Shown here in pieces: positions 1-11,255 of a stretch of 64,000 nt of DNA. Both the position numbers and the translations under genes were made by a program. The stretch is from Amaurobius ferox (Eukaryota; Arthropoda; Arachnida; Araneae; Amaurobiidae). Every line of letters begins with the position of its first letter. The stretch's first letter is position 1. Location of the stretch: the NCBI GenBank assembly GCA_951213105.1, contig OX578145.1, positions 8,585,691 through 8,649,690 of the forward strand. The letters are read 5' to 3'. Under the pieces are notes generated by a model. The model was not told the origin of the DNA, did no database searches, and saw nothing but the letters and a program-made list of their open reading frames with translations.

Positions 1-1480
1 TAAAATAAATATCGAATCAACAAGTCAATGAGAAATATATAATACAAAGGTATGGAATCGAAATAAGTATAACAAACGAAATCAAGCACAAACGCCTTAC
101 ACGTGGACGAGGCTCTAAGCCTAAATCATGAATTGTTAACCTCTACAAAAATCTAATCATGTCCAAGTTTTTTGTAGAAGCAAACACAAAAATGTATGTT
201 TCTGAAGAAATAGATAGATTAAATCTATAAACTATTTCTACTTGGACATTCGTTCATTGGATTTTCAAACTTCTATTATTATATATATATATATATATAT
301 AATTAGAAATATGTAATAATAAATAATTCAAGTAATATTAACATCACCATAGAAGCAAATTCACGGCCACAATGCCTATAAGAGAAGAGAACAGCACCAG
401 CCCAAATTCGATGATTAGTCAAAATTAAATTCCTCCTCAGGTCTGAGTATTTAACTCGTAACTAACCCAAACACGTGCGTGTTTCAGATAGAGCAATAGT
501 GCATTACTATAAATGCTCTAACTCAGACTACAGACATCAAAAAATGAAGATAGGAAACATTAAAAAAATTTGTATTACCATGCGGCATGAACCCTTCTTC
601 TTTCACCACGTGTATACACGATTAGTCTCAACAGCTTAAATTATCTAGAAGCACCGGAATGAGCAAGTCGAAATTCTACCAGGAAGGCAGTACGAACGTT
701 CACAGTAATACTCCCAAACTCGTCCAGTGAGTCTAAGCAGGAGACCGGACAAGCAATTCAGAATATGAACAACCCATATACGCAATTCTGAATATGAACA
801 TGAATCAAAGATGAAAATTTTTACTAAACAAGTAATTCATAAGAAAACTGGATAAACGAGAATGCCACTATACACCATTATAAGGGCGCTGAAACCGTAG
901 TTTCAATACTGGCAAAAGTTAAAATTTTTTAGCGAAATTAAAATTCAAAACATTAATGATAATGCATCTTATTTTCCGATTTTTTGATTTTACTAATTTT
1001 TTTTTGACTTAGTTTATCATTTTTCATTTTTATTTATTTATATAATTAATAAATAATTATATATAGTTTTTTTTTATTATGTATGTTAGCCACTATAATT
1101 GGGAAAGTTTTCTAGGATGTTATCGAGTGAAAGTTGATACACTGAGTTGATAATTTTAATGTATATCTTTTATGTTGTAAATAAATTTTCTGTGTTTGTT
1201 AATGTACACACGGCTTTATTCCCGGCCGTCCAAATAGCTGCTCTTAGTCCTCTGGACGAGTCGGACGGTCTGGGTCTTCTACACGGCTTTATTCTTTGTC
1301 CTAAAAGAGGTAGATACCTCAGGACACTCTGTATGTGTGTGGATGCCCATGATTCAGTGAACACAATATGTCCCAAACGAATGCGGCTTTTCGGACGCTG
1401 TTCGATAGGTTTTTAAATCTCTCGAGGGTTTTCTTGCTTCTCAAATGAAAACGACTGGCTTTCCCAAACTTGTTTTTTTC
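1..1480. other. AT-rich DNA, no gene recognised
   Basis: No convincing coding region is seen; open frames are short and lack family motifs. A short (TA)n tract lies near 281-302. Positions 1200-1330 are richer in GC. They contain the phrase acggctttatt twice and, on the minus strand near 1255-1280, a motif (cccagaccgtccgactc) that recurs near 54.2, 54.6 and 55.1 kb. Confidence 0.5.
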
Positions 1481-1489
1481 TTTAAAAAA

Positions 1490-2000
1490 TGTTTTAGGTT
1501 ATAAAGGCCACGTTTTGACTCTTTTTGGAGTGATGTCTGCCGGGGGTCGATTTCATGTGTGCACGTAAGCTGCTGCAAATATTTTCACGAAACTTTATAT
1601 CCGACTTTGTTGTAGAACTAGATAGAATTTTGTTTTTGTAATGAGCGCAAACTTTGAAATTTTATATTTTCTTAACGTGGCAGCATAGGACACAATTAAA
1701 AATAATCATGCATAAAAGAGATTATTTAGGGTTCAATGATTACGAAACTTCATAGTTTCAATAATTGCCGCGATACAATTTTTGTATTCTTGATGATATA
1801 AATCGCCTTTGTGTGGTGTGTGGTGGTGGTGGTGTGGGGGGGGGGGGGGGTTACCCATCCGGAGGGTTATCAAACTTGGTATCATTTCGAAAGATTCCCC
1901 CCCCCCCTCCAAGTCTCAAAAAATCACTAGCTGATTAAGATGTATTTTGGTATGATAAAGTCGAGTCAATTTTTCACACACCAGTCTATTTTTTGTTGGA
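1490..2000 (+). repeat. Dispersed repeat E, copy 1
   Basis: This stretch shares ordered blocks with 49016-49460, 49890-50420 and the element at 32350-33410. The blocks are: cgttttgactctttttggag, a gtcgattt block, ttttcacgaaactttata, actagatagaattt, and gcagcataggacacaatta. G-run (1839-1850) and C-run (about 1899-1909) tracts sit in its 3' half. No coding capacity is visible. The 32.4-kb copy suggests the family has inverted ends, so this copy may be a truncated MITE-like element. Confidence 0.55.
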
Positions 2001-2138
2001 AAATACAAATTTTAAGAATTTTTTTCACATTCTGTAATATTATTTAAATCTCCCGTTAATATCATTCCATGTCAGATTATATTTAATATAATTAATATAA
2101 TGCTTTATTTAAAGGTTTGCTGCGCACGTGAACTTGTT

Positions 2139-2141
<3 letters not shown>

Positions 2142-2171
<30 letters not shown>
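2142..2171. repeat. (TA)n microsatellite
   Basis: An uninterrupted TA dinucleotide run just upstream of the gggtgtccc hairpin element, which probably targeted a TA site. Confidence 0.85.
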
Positions 2172-2176
<5 letters not shown>

Positions 2177-2899
2177 AAACATACAGGGTATTGTACATAT
2201 TGTATATACAGGGTGTCCCAAAAACATTGACCTCGGCTTTTATTTCTTAAATATTGATCTTACATATATAATAAATTACAAAGTTGCTTAAAAAAAGGTA
2301 CAGAATTTTATGAAATCGATAAAAATTTTCAGGGGATTAAATTTGAAAAAATACAAAATTTAAATTTTTATACGGCCCCCGTACAAAAATATTTCCAATG
2401 AGTAAAATATGCCCCATACACTAATAAGGTAATGTACAAAATTTCAGCATTCTATCATAAAAAGTCCCAGCGATATGTTTAAACAAAGTGGGTGAGGGAT
2501 TAATCACACATTAAAATGTAACTGCTTACAGCAAGAGTGCAAATGACGCAACACAGAAATGCATCATAGGCAAATAATATCTGCCTCTTATCTTTAATGG
2601 ATCTTTGGCATAGATGGAGAACATTTTGAACAAGCTTTGTAATCTTTGTGTAAAGTTATTATTTCTACACAGTGTAGATACTTTTATACCAATAAATAGC
2701 AAAATGATTATTTATGTAGGGGAGAGTGTTGTACCTTGGACCAATTTTCACTTTTTATTTTTTTGTGAAAAAAATAATTTTCCCAATAACTTGGAAATTT
2801 TGTGAGAAATACATCAGACCTTTGCCTACTAATGTATATTTTTTTCATGAATTTATCATGCACTCGTATGGGAAAAAAAAATAGGCAAGAAGAAAAAGT

Positions 2900-2956
2900 G
2901 GTCCAAGGTACAACACATTGTTGTACCTTGGACCATCATATGTTGTACCTTGGACC
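2900..2956. promoter_or_regulatory. Left subterminal transposase-site-like repeats of the pogo element
   Basis: Three further copies of the ttgtaccttggacc motif lie at 2900-2914 (inverted), 2921-2934 and 2943-2956, in addition to the terminal copy at 2729-2742. They resemble the clustered subterminal binding sites of some DNA transposons. That role is inferred. Confidence 0.6.
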
Positions 2957-3319
2957 ATTAGATGTTGATAACATTATTTTTGATATGCATTATTATTAAT
3001 ATTACCAATTGATAACATTATTTTCGAGCTGTTCTTATATTTTTAACTTGTTAGTTTATTGAAGCTAGATATTCAGCCGAGCACATTTTTAACTAAGTTT
3101 TCAGGAACAGTAACTAAAATAAATCAAACCAAATAAATGATGCATTTAATGCAAATTAATATTTTATTTAAGTGTTTGAAAAATTTATACTAACAGGGGT
3201 GTTACTGACATACAAGCAAAAACACAGAAGCATATGATGCTAACGTTATATATGTGTTAGGTAAGAAAGTTAAAAAAAAGTTAGAAAACTGACACTCCTG
3301 TACTAAGAATATTTGTTAG

Positions 3320-5231
3320 CTACATAGTGTAAGTGGTAAATTCCACTTGAAAATAAATTTGTGCTAACTGGCGTTCAGAAGCACCTGATGTACATGGACA
3401 AGGTAGTTTCTTTACAATATCATTTTCAAAAATAGCAGAAACATTATGCTCATTTGGCAAAAACTTATTTGAGTGAACCATTTTTTTATAAAACGTAACT
3501 TGATATCCATCACTAACATGATTTAAAACTTCAGCAACATAATGCTTTTTGCCCCAATAATTCAACCAGAACAAAATCTCCTTTTGACACACGTCTCTCT
3601 TCTTCTTTTGCATCATCAGTTCCATGCAATTCCAAAAGAGTCTCATCAAACTGATTGTCACTCGAATCTTGTAAAATCAGTTCTTTGTCCAAGTCCTCTT
3701 CAGAACTACAGACAAACTCTTTTCTTTTTAATGAAGATACTTTGGGTGTAACATATTTTTGTCTTTTCTTTTCAATATCTTCTTTTTCTGGAGTGTCTGT
3801 TAATACTCTGGTCCTTCCTTTTTGTCTTCCTCCTTGGTTTTTTCTTTGAAGAGCTTTGGGATAAGGTCGAATCATTTCAGGAGGCACTGCTACATGTGAT
3901 TTTTTCTGGCCAAAACTAGTCACTGGTCTAGGCTCATCGTTGTTATGATTGCTGGATAAATCAGCGGAACATGAAGGCCTGTTATCTGTATTGTTAAGAT
4001 TTTGGTCTCTATTGGACATATCATATGATCGATCCATAACACAAGATGTTAGGAACTCATTTTCAGTAAATATGTTTTCATTTAAAGGGTATATTCCGGT
4101 TGCCTTAAACCCTTTAACAATGTTTTCAATTGTGAAAGCTTTTTTATAGGCTTTTCCTACCATTTCAGCAACATCATAAATTCCCATAGGCTTTGCTGGA
4201 TTTGAGAGCATCCATTCAGATGTAGCTTGATTGGAAAGCACTTTATATGGCCCGGAAACTGCTCTGTCTAATGGCTGTGATGTGTGAGGTGGAAGAGTTA
4301 GCAGAATTATTCCATTGCTTTTTTGCTAACGTTATAGATGGTATAGAAATATGAGTATCATGGTTATCAACAATTAATAAGACTTTCTCGTGAATTGTAG
4401 GTTTTATAAAATGTCGTAAATACTCAACAAACAGATCTTCGTTAGACCAGCCAGAAGGATGAGCACCTCCTATTGATCCAGGCGGAGCCCCTTTTAACAT
4501 GTAATCTTTGAAATGCACTCGGGGAAATATCAACATGGGTGGTACATGATTGCCTACCGCATTTATAGCAGAAATCATAGTTACATTTACACCTCGTTCG
4601 CCAGATGTCATACTTCCCACTTGTTTTACACCACGAGGTGCAATTATTTTGGGAGGAACGTGGACAGTCGAATTACCTGTCTCATCTAAATTATAAATTT
4701 TGTTGGCATCAAACTGATCACGAGATAAACGGGCCTTCAAATTACTAAAAAAGTCTGCTACATTTTTTTTATTAAAGCTAGTTGAACGAGCAATTCTTGT
4801 AGCTTCTGGCTTTCTTAAAAACAAACTTGTGTGTCTCTTTAAAAACCCTCTTTACCAGCTGTGCCTTCTTCATTTCACTTTTCAGTTATAGATTTGTCGT
4901 TTTATTTTGCAAACTGGTAAGCTAAAATCCTTGTCTCTCTTTTAGTTAGGCCATAATGTAGTCTTGAAGCCATCTTTAAGTAATTTACGAGACTCATCTC
5001 TTCTTTTTCCGTAAAGATTTGTTTTACATTTATGTTGGATTTGTATTGAAAATCCTTATCTCCTGAAGAAGAATGTGCTTTCAAATGGTACAGCAGTATT
5101 GTTTTAGAAATTCCATGAATTTTTGCAGCTGCTCCAATGGAGAACTTTTTGGCAATGACATTTTTAATGGTTGCTTTCAAACTTTCAATATCAACAGCAG
5201 GCCTTTTTGTTCCTCCTTTACTTCTGGGCAT
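3320..5231 (-). pseudogene. pogo/Tigger-type DDE transposase, frameshifted
   Basis: The start is at 5231 (MPRSKGGTKRPAVDIESLKA), leading into a psq-type helix-turn-helix (GAAAKIHGISKTILLYHLKA). The next segment (4824-4243) carries the first catalytic Asp in YNLDETG and the second in [10 protein letters not shown]. The third is found only after a frame change near 4325, in [10 protein letters not shown], giving a spacing of about 31-32 residues (DDxD, pogo group). The C-terminal part (4241-3531) changes frame again near 3560 into KKHYVAEVLNHVSDGYQVTF and ends at 3320. Disabling changes seen: a TAA after the N-terminal HTH (near 4901), a one-base loss in a T-run near 4850, a frameshift in an A-run near 4325, and one near 3560. 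The family cuts and pastes DNA at TA sites; this copy cannot make an intact protein. The order and the terminal repeats make the family call secure. Confidence 0.9.
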
Positions 5232-5575
5232 CTTTCTGTGGAAAAGAATAATATTGCATTTAAGTTACAAATTAAAGGTCTCATATAGGTACAGGTTATA
5301 GATAATTTTATTTTATTTGTAGCTGAAGTACAGGGTTTAACTTATTAATTCCAGATTTAATTAACTTAAACTTCATACAAATTAGGCTTAGTGTTAAAAA
5401 CTAAATTTTAGAAACATTGTTTTATTTATTTTTAATTTAAATTATTTAGAATATCAATTGTAGGCATAATTATTATTCTCAGTTATTTACCAATTGATGT
5501 GGTGGTAAAAAGAATGAGTTCAATGTAATTAATTTAAAAAATCTTAAAACAAGTCACAAAAGAGCTACTAAACAT

Positions 5576-5629
5576 GTTGTACCTTGGACTGTTCCAAGGT
5601 ACAACACCAACACTGGTCCAAGGTACAAG
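5576..5629. promoter_or_regulatory. Right subterminal repeats of the pogo element
   Basis: Copies of the same 14-base motif at 5577-5590, 5592-5605 (inverted) and 5615-5629 (inverted), plus the terminal copy at about 5975-5989. This mirrors the left end, four motif copies on each side. Confidence 0.6.
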
Positions 5630-6408
5630 AAGCATCCACTTTTGTGATTTTGTTGAGCCTAACAAATATTAGTCATGTTTTTAAAAACTTGGTATTTTAT
5701 CTTATAGAGAATGAAATTATGGTACTTACCTATCTTAGTTCTGCTTTCAACTGTACAGCACTAGTAGTTCTTTTTTCTAATTAAGTTTATAGTAGAAAAT
5801 TACTCAACAACTGGAAAAAAAAAAAAAAAAATTCACTAGCACATGGCTGGAAAATCTAAAATAGTCACCAGCACAGTAAATAGTACCTTGTGTTACAAGT
5901 GTCAACTACATTCACTTAATATCAAATTTCTCCACCAGGTGGCCAAGATATTTAGACTGGCCCAAAGTGCATTCGGTCCAAGATACAACACTCTCCCCAA
6001 GGTTCCATTGTCCCTCCATTGTTTTCTTTAGTAAATTGTATACGACCCCTGAAACGCGATCTGCCGATTTGATTTTTCCCTTCCGAGAACCCCTGCCGAT
6101 GCATCGAAAAGTGGTTTAAGTCAGCATTTTTGTCTTTTCATATCTCTGGGACTTTTTATGATAAAATACTGAAATTTTGTACATCTCCTTAATAGTGTAT
6201 GGGGCATATTTTACTCATTGGAAATGTTTTTGTGCGGGGGCCGTATAAAAATTTAAATTTTGTATATCTTCAAATTTAATTCCCTTGAAAATTTTAATCG
6301 ATTTCATAAAATTCTGTACCTTTTTTAATGCAACATTGTAATTTATTATATATGTCTAAGATCAATATTTAAGGAATAAAAGTCGAGATCAGTGTTTTTG
6401 GGAACACC

Positions 6409-6411
<3 letters not shown>

Positions 6412-6489
<78 letters not shown>

Positions 6490-6529
6490 TACATACACAT
6501 ACATACATACATACATACATACATACATA
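6412..6529. repeat. (TA)n-(CA/TACA)n compound microsatellite
   Basis: About 70 bp of TA repeats are followed by acac and then (acat)n units. It fills the gap between hairpin elements H1 and H2, both of which appear to have inserted at TA within it. Confidence 0.9.
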
Positions 6530-7354
6530 CAGGGTGTCCCAAAGAGATTGAAACGCGTTTTAATTCTTTACCTGTTGGAGATAAGTGGGCAATGTAACTT
6601 GCAAAAATGTTGGAAGTAAGGTAGGAAATAAGGCTACGTTAATGAAATAGTTCTCCCATTCATTTTCAAAAAGTTACTTTTTAAATTTTTATACGATCCC
6701 CTTAGACAAATTGGGTCAATCAGAAAATTTTTATTTTTAATGCAACAAGATCATTAAAAAACTCGCATATCTGTATCTTTAAAATTGAGCGAGTTATATT
6801 TAATTGAAAATTGAACATTGTGAAAGGGGACTCTATATCAAATGAGAAATGTAAATGTGTGACATATCATAAAAAAGATAAAACTGGATGATAATACATA
6901 GCAGACATTTTTGCGAATTCCCCGTAGGCTCACGATACAACCACGGATTCTTAAGTATTTTTTTTTTTATTTAAACAATTTCCATCGTCAATTTGTGTGT
7001 TTATGATCCCTATTTTCACTAATGAAACAGCCTTACAGATGTTATGAAGAAGTGGCATAAGTCAGATTTTTCCTTTATCATAACTCAGTTGATTTTAATG
7101 ATACAGATATCCGGCTTTTTTTAATGATCTTGTTGCATTACAAATAAAAATATTCGGATTGACCAAATTTGTCTAATGGGGGGTCGTATAAAAGTTTAAA
7201 AAGTGTAACTTTTTGGAAATGAATGGGAGATCTATTCCACTAACGTAGTCTTGTTTCCTACCTTACTTTCAACATTTTTGTAATTTACATTGACCACTGA
7301 TCTTGAACAGGTAAAGAATTAAATCGTGTTTCAATTTTTTTTTGGGACAACCTG
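6530..7354. mobile_element. Long-hairpin element H2
   Basis: It starts cagggtgtcccaaagagatt at 6530 and ends with the inverted copy (gggacaacctg) at 7354. Arms of about 260-270 bp are inverted copies sharing blocks such as taaagaattaaa, aatgaatgggaga and atcttgttgcatta. It has the same terminal heptamer as H1 but a different arm sequence, so it is a related nonautonomous family. No coding. Length is 825 bp. Confidence 0.8.
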
Positions 7355-8330
7355 TATATATAATATATATATACTTTTTTCTCTTTAATCGCCTTTGTAT
7401 TTTACTTGCGCAGAAATTTATGTTGTGATTTCTTTATTTGTTGTTCGCAAAATCGAGTTTTGATATTTATTTCAAAACAGTACATAAGCCTGTCATGGAC
7501 TAGGAAATTGACATTTTTAAAAAACTAAGTTGCAACATTTTTTTTAATAAATTTTATTTTGTTAAGCACCGAAAATAGTTGTCTTAATAAAAAATTGGCC
7601 TCAGGTAGGTTCTGTTCTGTGGTTAATATTACAAGTGTGTTAAATTTCAGCTTTCTAGAGGCAGGGCTCTAAAAGATAGCCTTATTCTAGAAGTCACCAT
7701 GCGTTTTTGAAAAGACTTTTCGACATCACTCCCACATTTTGTACGCCCTCGGGGGGAGACATCGAAAATCCAGCTCCGTTAGATTCTGACCCGTGGTTGA
7801 TATTCTAAGTGTGCAAAGATTTTAATTTTCTAGGTCTCCAGAGGTGGGGGACTTTTTGAGGGTTTGGAAAAACAAAAACACGGTAGACAATTATTATATA
7901 TATTTTTCTGGTTGAGGTTCACATTCTTTCCCATTAGTGCGATTCAATTATAAAATAAGAAAATTATTCTGAAACTGAAATTTATAGTCTCAAAATGGGG
8001 ACGCTTGAAAGGGGCGTTTTCTGGTAGAGGCAGAAACCCAATTTTTCTTTTCTTAATGAGATAAGGCTGTGGTTGGGTTTTGTTTTTCTTTTCCGCCGAA
8101 CCGTCCGACAGCTGATCCTTCGTCCTAAAATAGACTCGCGTCAAGAAATGGAATCTGACAAAAGCTCCGATCCACCTCTGCTTACATATTTCTGCATCGC
8201 CCGAACGTTTGTTGGAAAGACGTTCCTAATTATTTTTTCTTGAAATGGCATAGAAGAAAATAATTAAATTTATGCCCAGAATATTTGGAATAATGGCGTA
8301 ATCAAATATATATGTACGAGTATTATATAA
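7355..8330. other. Unassigned AT-rich DNA
   Basis: No coding region or known repeat was recognised. It contains a short (TA)n at its left edge and GC-richer patches near 7740-7860 and 8080-8210. Confidence 0.4.
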
Positions 8331-8385
8331 CAAGGTGTCCCAAAAACATTGACCTCGGCTTTTATTCCTTAAATATTGATCTTAA

Positions 8386-8418
<33 letters not shown>

Positions 8419-8612
8419 TATATATATATATATATATATATAATAAATTACAAAATTGCTTAAAAAATAGGTACAGAATTTTATGAAATCGGTAAAAATT
8501 TTCAGGGAATTAAATTAAGAAATACAAAATTTAAATTTTTATACGACCGTACAAAAACATTTCCATTGAGTAAAATGTGCCCCATACACTAATAAGGTGA
8601 TGTACAAAATTT
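8331..8612 (+). repeat. Truncated copy of hairpin element H1 (left arm)
   Basis: It matches the H1 left arm from aaggtgtcccaaaaacattg through tgtacaaaatttcagc, then stops abruptly and is followed by repeat D. Where H1 has a short acatatataat, this copy has about 60 bp of (CA)n(TA)n. Confidence 0.8.
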
Positions 8613-9130
8613 CAGCGACAAATTGACGAAACCTCATCACAATACTATCCCCCTAACAAAGCACAATTAATTTCATTTATTAAGCGCAATTTTATCAATT
8701 TCAAGATATTTTTATGGATTTACAAACATTTTTATCAATTTGGTGATATTTTAAAAATTCGCTAAATGTTTGACTAAGATGGATGGACTGACCGACAAAA
8801 GCTACCGAAACATCATTTCAGTACTCTCTTCTAAAAAAACAAATTTAATTTCATTGATTTGCGTCGTTTTTATCAATTTGGCGACATATCCGTCAATTTG
8901 CAAAATTTAAGAAAAGTTGCCAAGTTAGCGATATCCCGCCAAATTCGTATCCCTGAATTTGCAGATCTGAAGAATAAAACATCCTGATTCCGTTTGTATA
9001 TACTAAATGCAAACACTAAATTTGTATTAGAAGATATACCCTTCTTTTTTTCTACTCTTTTTCTGTTTCAACAATAGACTAAATGAACTTATTGGGTAAA
9101 CACAATATATGAACTTGAAATATATGAGCT
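8613..9130 (-). repeat. Dispersed repeat D, copy 1
   Basis: It is an inverted match to about 24330-24862. Shared blocks include agctaccgaaacatcatttc, gtactctcttct, aatttcattgatttgcg and a block ending in agaataaaacatcctgatt. No coding is seen. The fusion to the truncated H1 arm at 8612/8613 is abrupt. Confidence 0.7.
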
Positions 9131-9288
9131 TAATGCTAGTGATCATTTAAAAAAAAATATGATAATTGCTTAGACGCAGAATTTAGATACGCAGATAATA
9201 CGCAAAAATAAAACGGTTTTAAGACTGATGCAACACTAAATCTACATAAATAAATAAATAAATAATTTGGCATCACGTCTGATGTTAT
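9131..9288. repeat. Small fragment of repeat A
   Basis: The block around 9175-9240 (aaaacggttttaagactgat, then gcaacactaaat) matches the interior of repeat A (compare 53350-53410). The ends are degraded. Confidence 0.45.
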
Positions 9289-9452
9289 AATAGCAAAAAT
9301 TAAGCACACATCCACAACAGAAGGTCTTTATTTGACTTCCTATAAGACGTACAAAAGTTTAAAAAAACGGGCCATAGCGCTTTGGAGCATAAGTACGTTC
9401 TTCATCAGTGGTGTAATGCCAGAAATGAAGTGATGAAAATAAAACTTATAAA

Positions 9453-9740
9453 GTGCACATAAATAAACTATACATGGCAGCGGAGCGAAAACAATATTTG
9501 AAAGATAGTGACGAAAGCGAATCAAACCACACACACACACAGGACAAAGAAAAAAATCAAAATGAGAAAGTGATTAGAAATAATGATCAAAGTCAAATTA
9601 AGGAAGGGAAGGTCACTAAAGAAAAGCAATTAAACTGTGAAAATAATAGAAATGATGATGAGGTTTGTTGTAATGCCAGAGGGTATAATTTTCGCCCTCG
9701 AATTGTTGTAAATAGTAATGTCATAAAACAAAGAATATGA
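9453..9740 (+). pseudogene. Possible C-terminal remnant of an LTR-element polyprotein
   Basis: A 95-codon open frame lies inside the LTR element. It is rich in Lys, Asn, Glu and Gln and ends GYNFRPRIVVNSNVIKQRI. A Y-N-[LF]-R-P-R signature near the C terminus is familiar from pol polyproteins of some LTR elements, but this is a short motif and not proof. The gag, protease, RT and integrase regions that should precede it are absent, so the internal region has been largely deleted. Confidence 0.35.
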
Positions 9741-10340
9741 AAAATATGTAAAAAGTTTGTAATTAATGTCATAAATAGAAAGTGATAATTGAGTGTATAT
9801 GTATATGTTTTTATGTTTTAAATTGTGGATATAAGTATATTTCAAAAAGTATGTTATGTATTTATAAATAATATGGTGGTATGGAATTCAACCATAACCA
9901 AGAATCGGAAGTTGATAGTTGCACTACTACAATATGTTACAAAATGAAATGATAACAAGAAAATGTATAATAATAATAAAGTAATGAATGCTGTTATGTA
10001 ATGATATGTCGTATGTAAATAATTATGTAAAAGGAGAAATGAAAATTATGCATTGCAAATAATATATATCAAAATTTACAATTTAATAATAATGTGAATG
10101 TTGGTAATCCTCATGTAATTTATGGTACATTATGTCAATTATGAATAATGGACTAACTTGACAGGGAACTATCAAGAAACTACAAAGAACTATCAAAGCT
10201 ATGAGTTGTACGAGGCTAAAAAGTGGAACTCAGCCTTTCTCACGATGGATGAACATATGTGTTTGCGAGGAACCATTGTGAACTTAATTTCTTACCACTG
10301 GGGTGAAACTGTGGGAGAGTAACTTTTGGACTTTTTTTTC

Positions 10341-10355
10341 GCGGGGGGGTGAGAA
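10341..10355 (+). promoter_or_regulatory. Polypurine tract of the LTR element
   Basis: The sequence gcgggggggtgagaa sits immediately before the tgtaatgcc start of the 3' LTR, the position expected for plus-strand priming in reverse transcription. Confidence 0.6.
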
Positions 10356-11255
10356 TGTAATGCCAGAAATGTAAAGTAATAAATATTTGGAAGGATTAAA
10401 AAATAATGGAACCAGGAATGCGTGCGGATTATCCCCACGCTAAGCAGATGGGCGATAATATACAGGTGGCCCCATATCTTACATACCACGCCCATGTTTA
10501 CATACCACGCTAAGCCGTTTGGCGGCAACCGAGACGGCGACGCCATGTCTACGGATTAGCCCTCAGCTCTGCATTTCAGCACGTGGACCGCGGACCGAAA
10601 AAGGGATATAAGTGAGAGTTGCTCGAAGTGGGAGTCAGAATTGGTCAAGGCAGGCTGTTGGAGTTAGACTAGTCAAGAAGAAGCGGCGGTAGCAGAGTTA
10701 AGAGTTGTGTGTGCGTCTCTGATATAGGAATTCGAAGGAGAGCTCATGTTCATCTGGTATTGCAAGTGTAAAGTGTGACAAAGCATCGGTGTTACCCAAG
10801 TTATATGAACGAAGATCAGGTACCGTACAATTAAACTATATGAGGATAACCTCTTTGTCTAAATTTGTGTTTTTAAGGAAAAGCTAATTAATGCATCCCA
10901 CCACGTGCTCCAACCAAATATCAATTCATCTGGCATTACACCCCCCCCGAACTACCATTGAGATGTATTCCACTATTGTGATATTTATTTAATTTGTAAA
11001 ACTAAAGAGTGTAAATTGAGTATGTGATAAATAAATGTTTGTTCCTTTACTATTAACCTTAATTTTTAGTTTGTTAACTTAGTATCCCGTTAAGCACAGA
11101 AATAGGTGGGTTTTGCGGCCACCAACGCAATGTACACAGCAGTAAGTTTTAGAACAGATTACATGTATAATTAATATACTAATAAATAATTAATTTAATG
11201 TAAAATGCATTTTTGACAATATTAATTTTAATCAACAAAATTAATAATCGGCACA
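10356..11255 (+). repeat. 3' LTR
   Basis: It begins tgtaatgccagaaatg, the same as the element's 5' edge at 9412, and ends gcaca before the agtgg duplication, giving about 900 bp. A TATA-like gatataag lies near 10605 and an AATAAA near 11024. An inverted copy of the first 11 bases (ctggcattaca) occurs at 10936-10946. That would give a 590-bp LTR if taken as the end, but the target duplication supports the longer one. Confidence 0.6.

Larger units (their letters stand above)
2719..5998 (-). mobile_element. pogo-like DNA transposon, full length by its ends
   Basis: The element starts ggggagagtgttgtaccttg (after TA at 2717-2718). It ends with the inverted copy at 5975-5998, a 24-bp terminal inverted repeat with one mismatch. 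The base pair after the right end is AA, so the right TA of the target duplication has decayed. The internal minus-strand frames encode a pogo-type DDE transposase in pieces. A 14-base motif (ttgtaccttggacc) is repeated in both subterminal regions. Size is about 3.28 kb. It lies inside hairpin element H1 and is therefore younger than H1. Confidence 0.85.
2209..6411. mobile_element. Long-hairpin element H1 (gggtgtccc ends), split by a pogo element
   Basis: The left end reads cagggtgtcccaaaaacatt, and the right end, read on the minus strand, is near-identical. The two arms (about 2209-2475 and 6146-6411) are inverted copies of about 265 bp with scattered mismatches. They share blocks such as tacagaattttatgaaatcg and gccccatacacta. 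TA-rich sequence flanks both ends, consistent with a TA target. Without the pogo insertion at 2719-5998 the element would be about 0.92 kb, so it is a foldback-type nonautonomous element with no coding of its own. A truncated relative lies at 8331-8612 and a related family member at 6530-7354. Confidence 0.8.
9412..11255 (+). mobile_element. Degenerate LTR retrotransposon with 5-bp target duplication
   Basis: The target duplication agtgg is present at 9407-9411 and 11256-11260. The uninterrupted site (cagtggctacacgg) can be read from the inverted arm of repeat G near 11685-11705. The element begins tgtaatgccag and ends gcaca, so it has TG...CA ends. Most of the 5' LTR is missing: only about the first 16-30 bases match the 3' LTR. 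A polypurine tract lies just before the 3' LTR. Duplication length and layout fit Ty3/Gypsy or BEL; the exact family is not determined. Confidence 0.75.

Noticed and set aside
6346..6619. Open frames of Tyr-Ile and His-Thr repeats on both strands
   Set aside because: They are translations of the (TA)n/(ACAT)n microsatellite.
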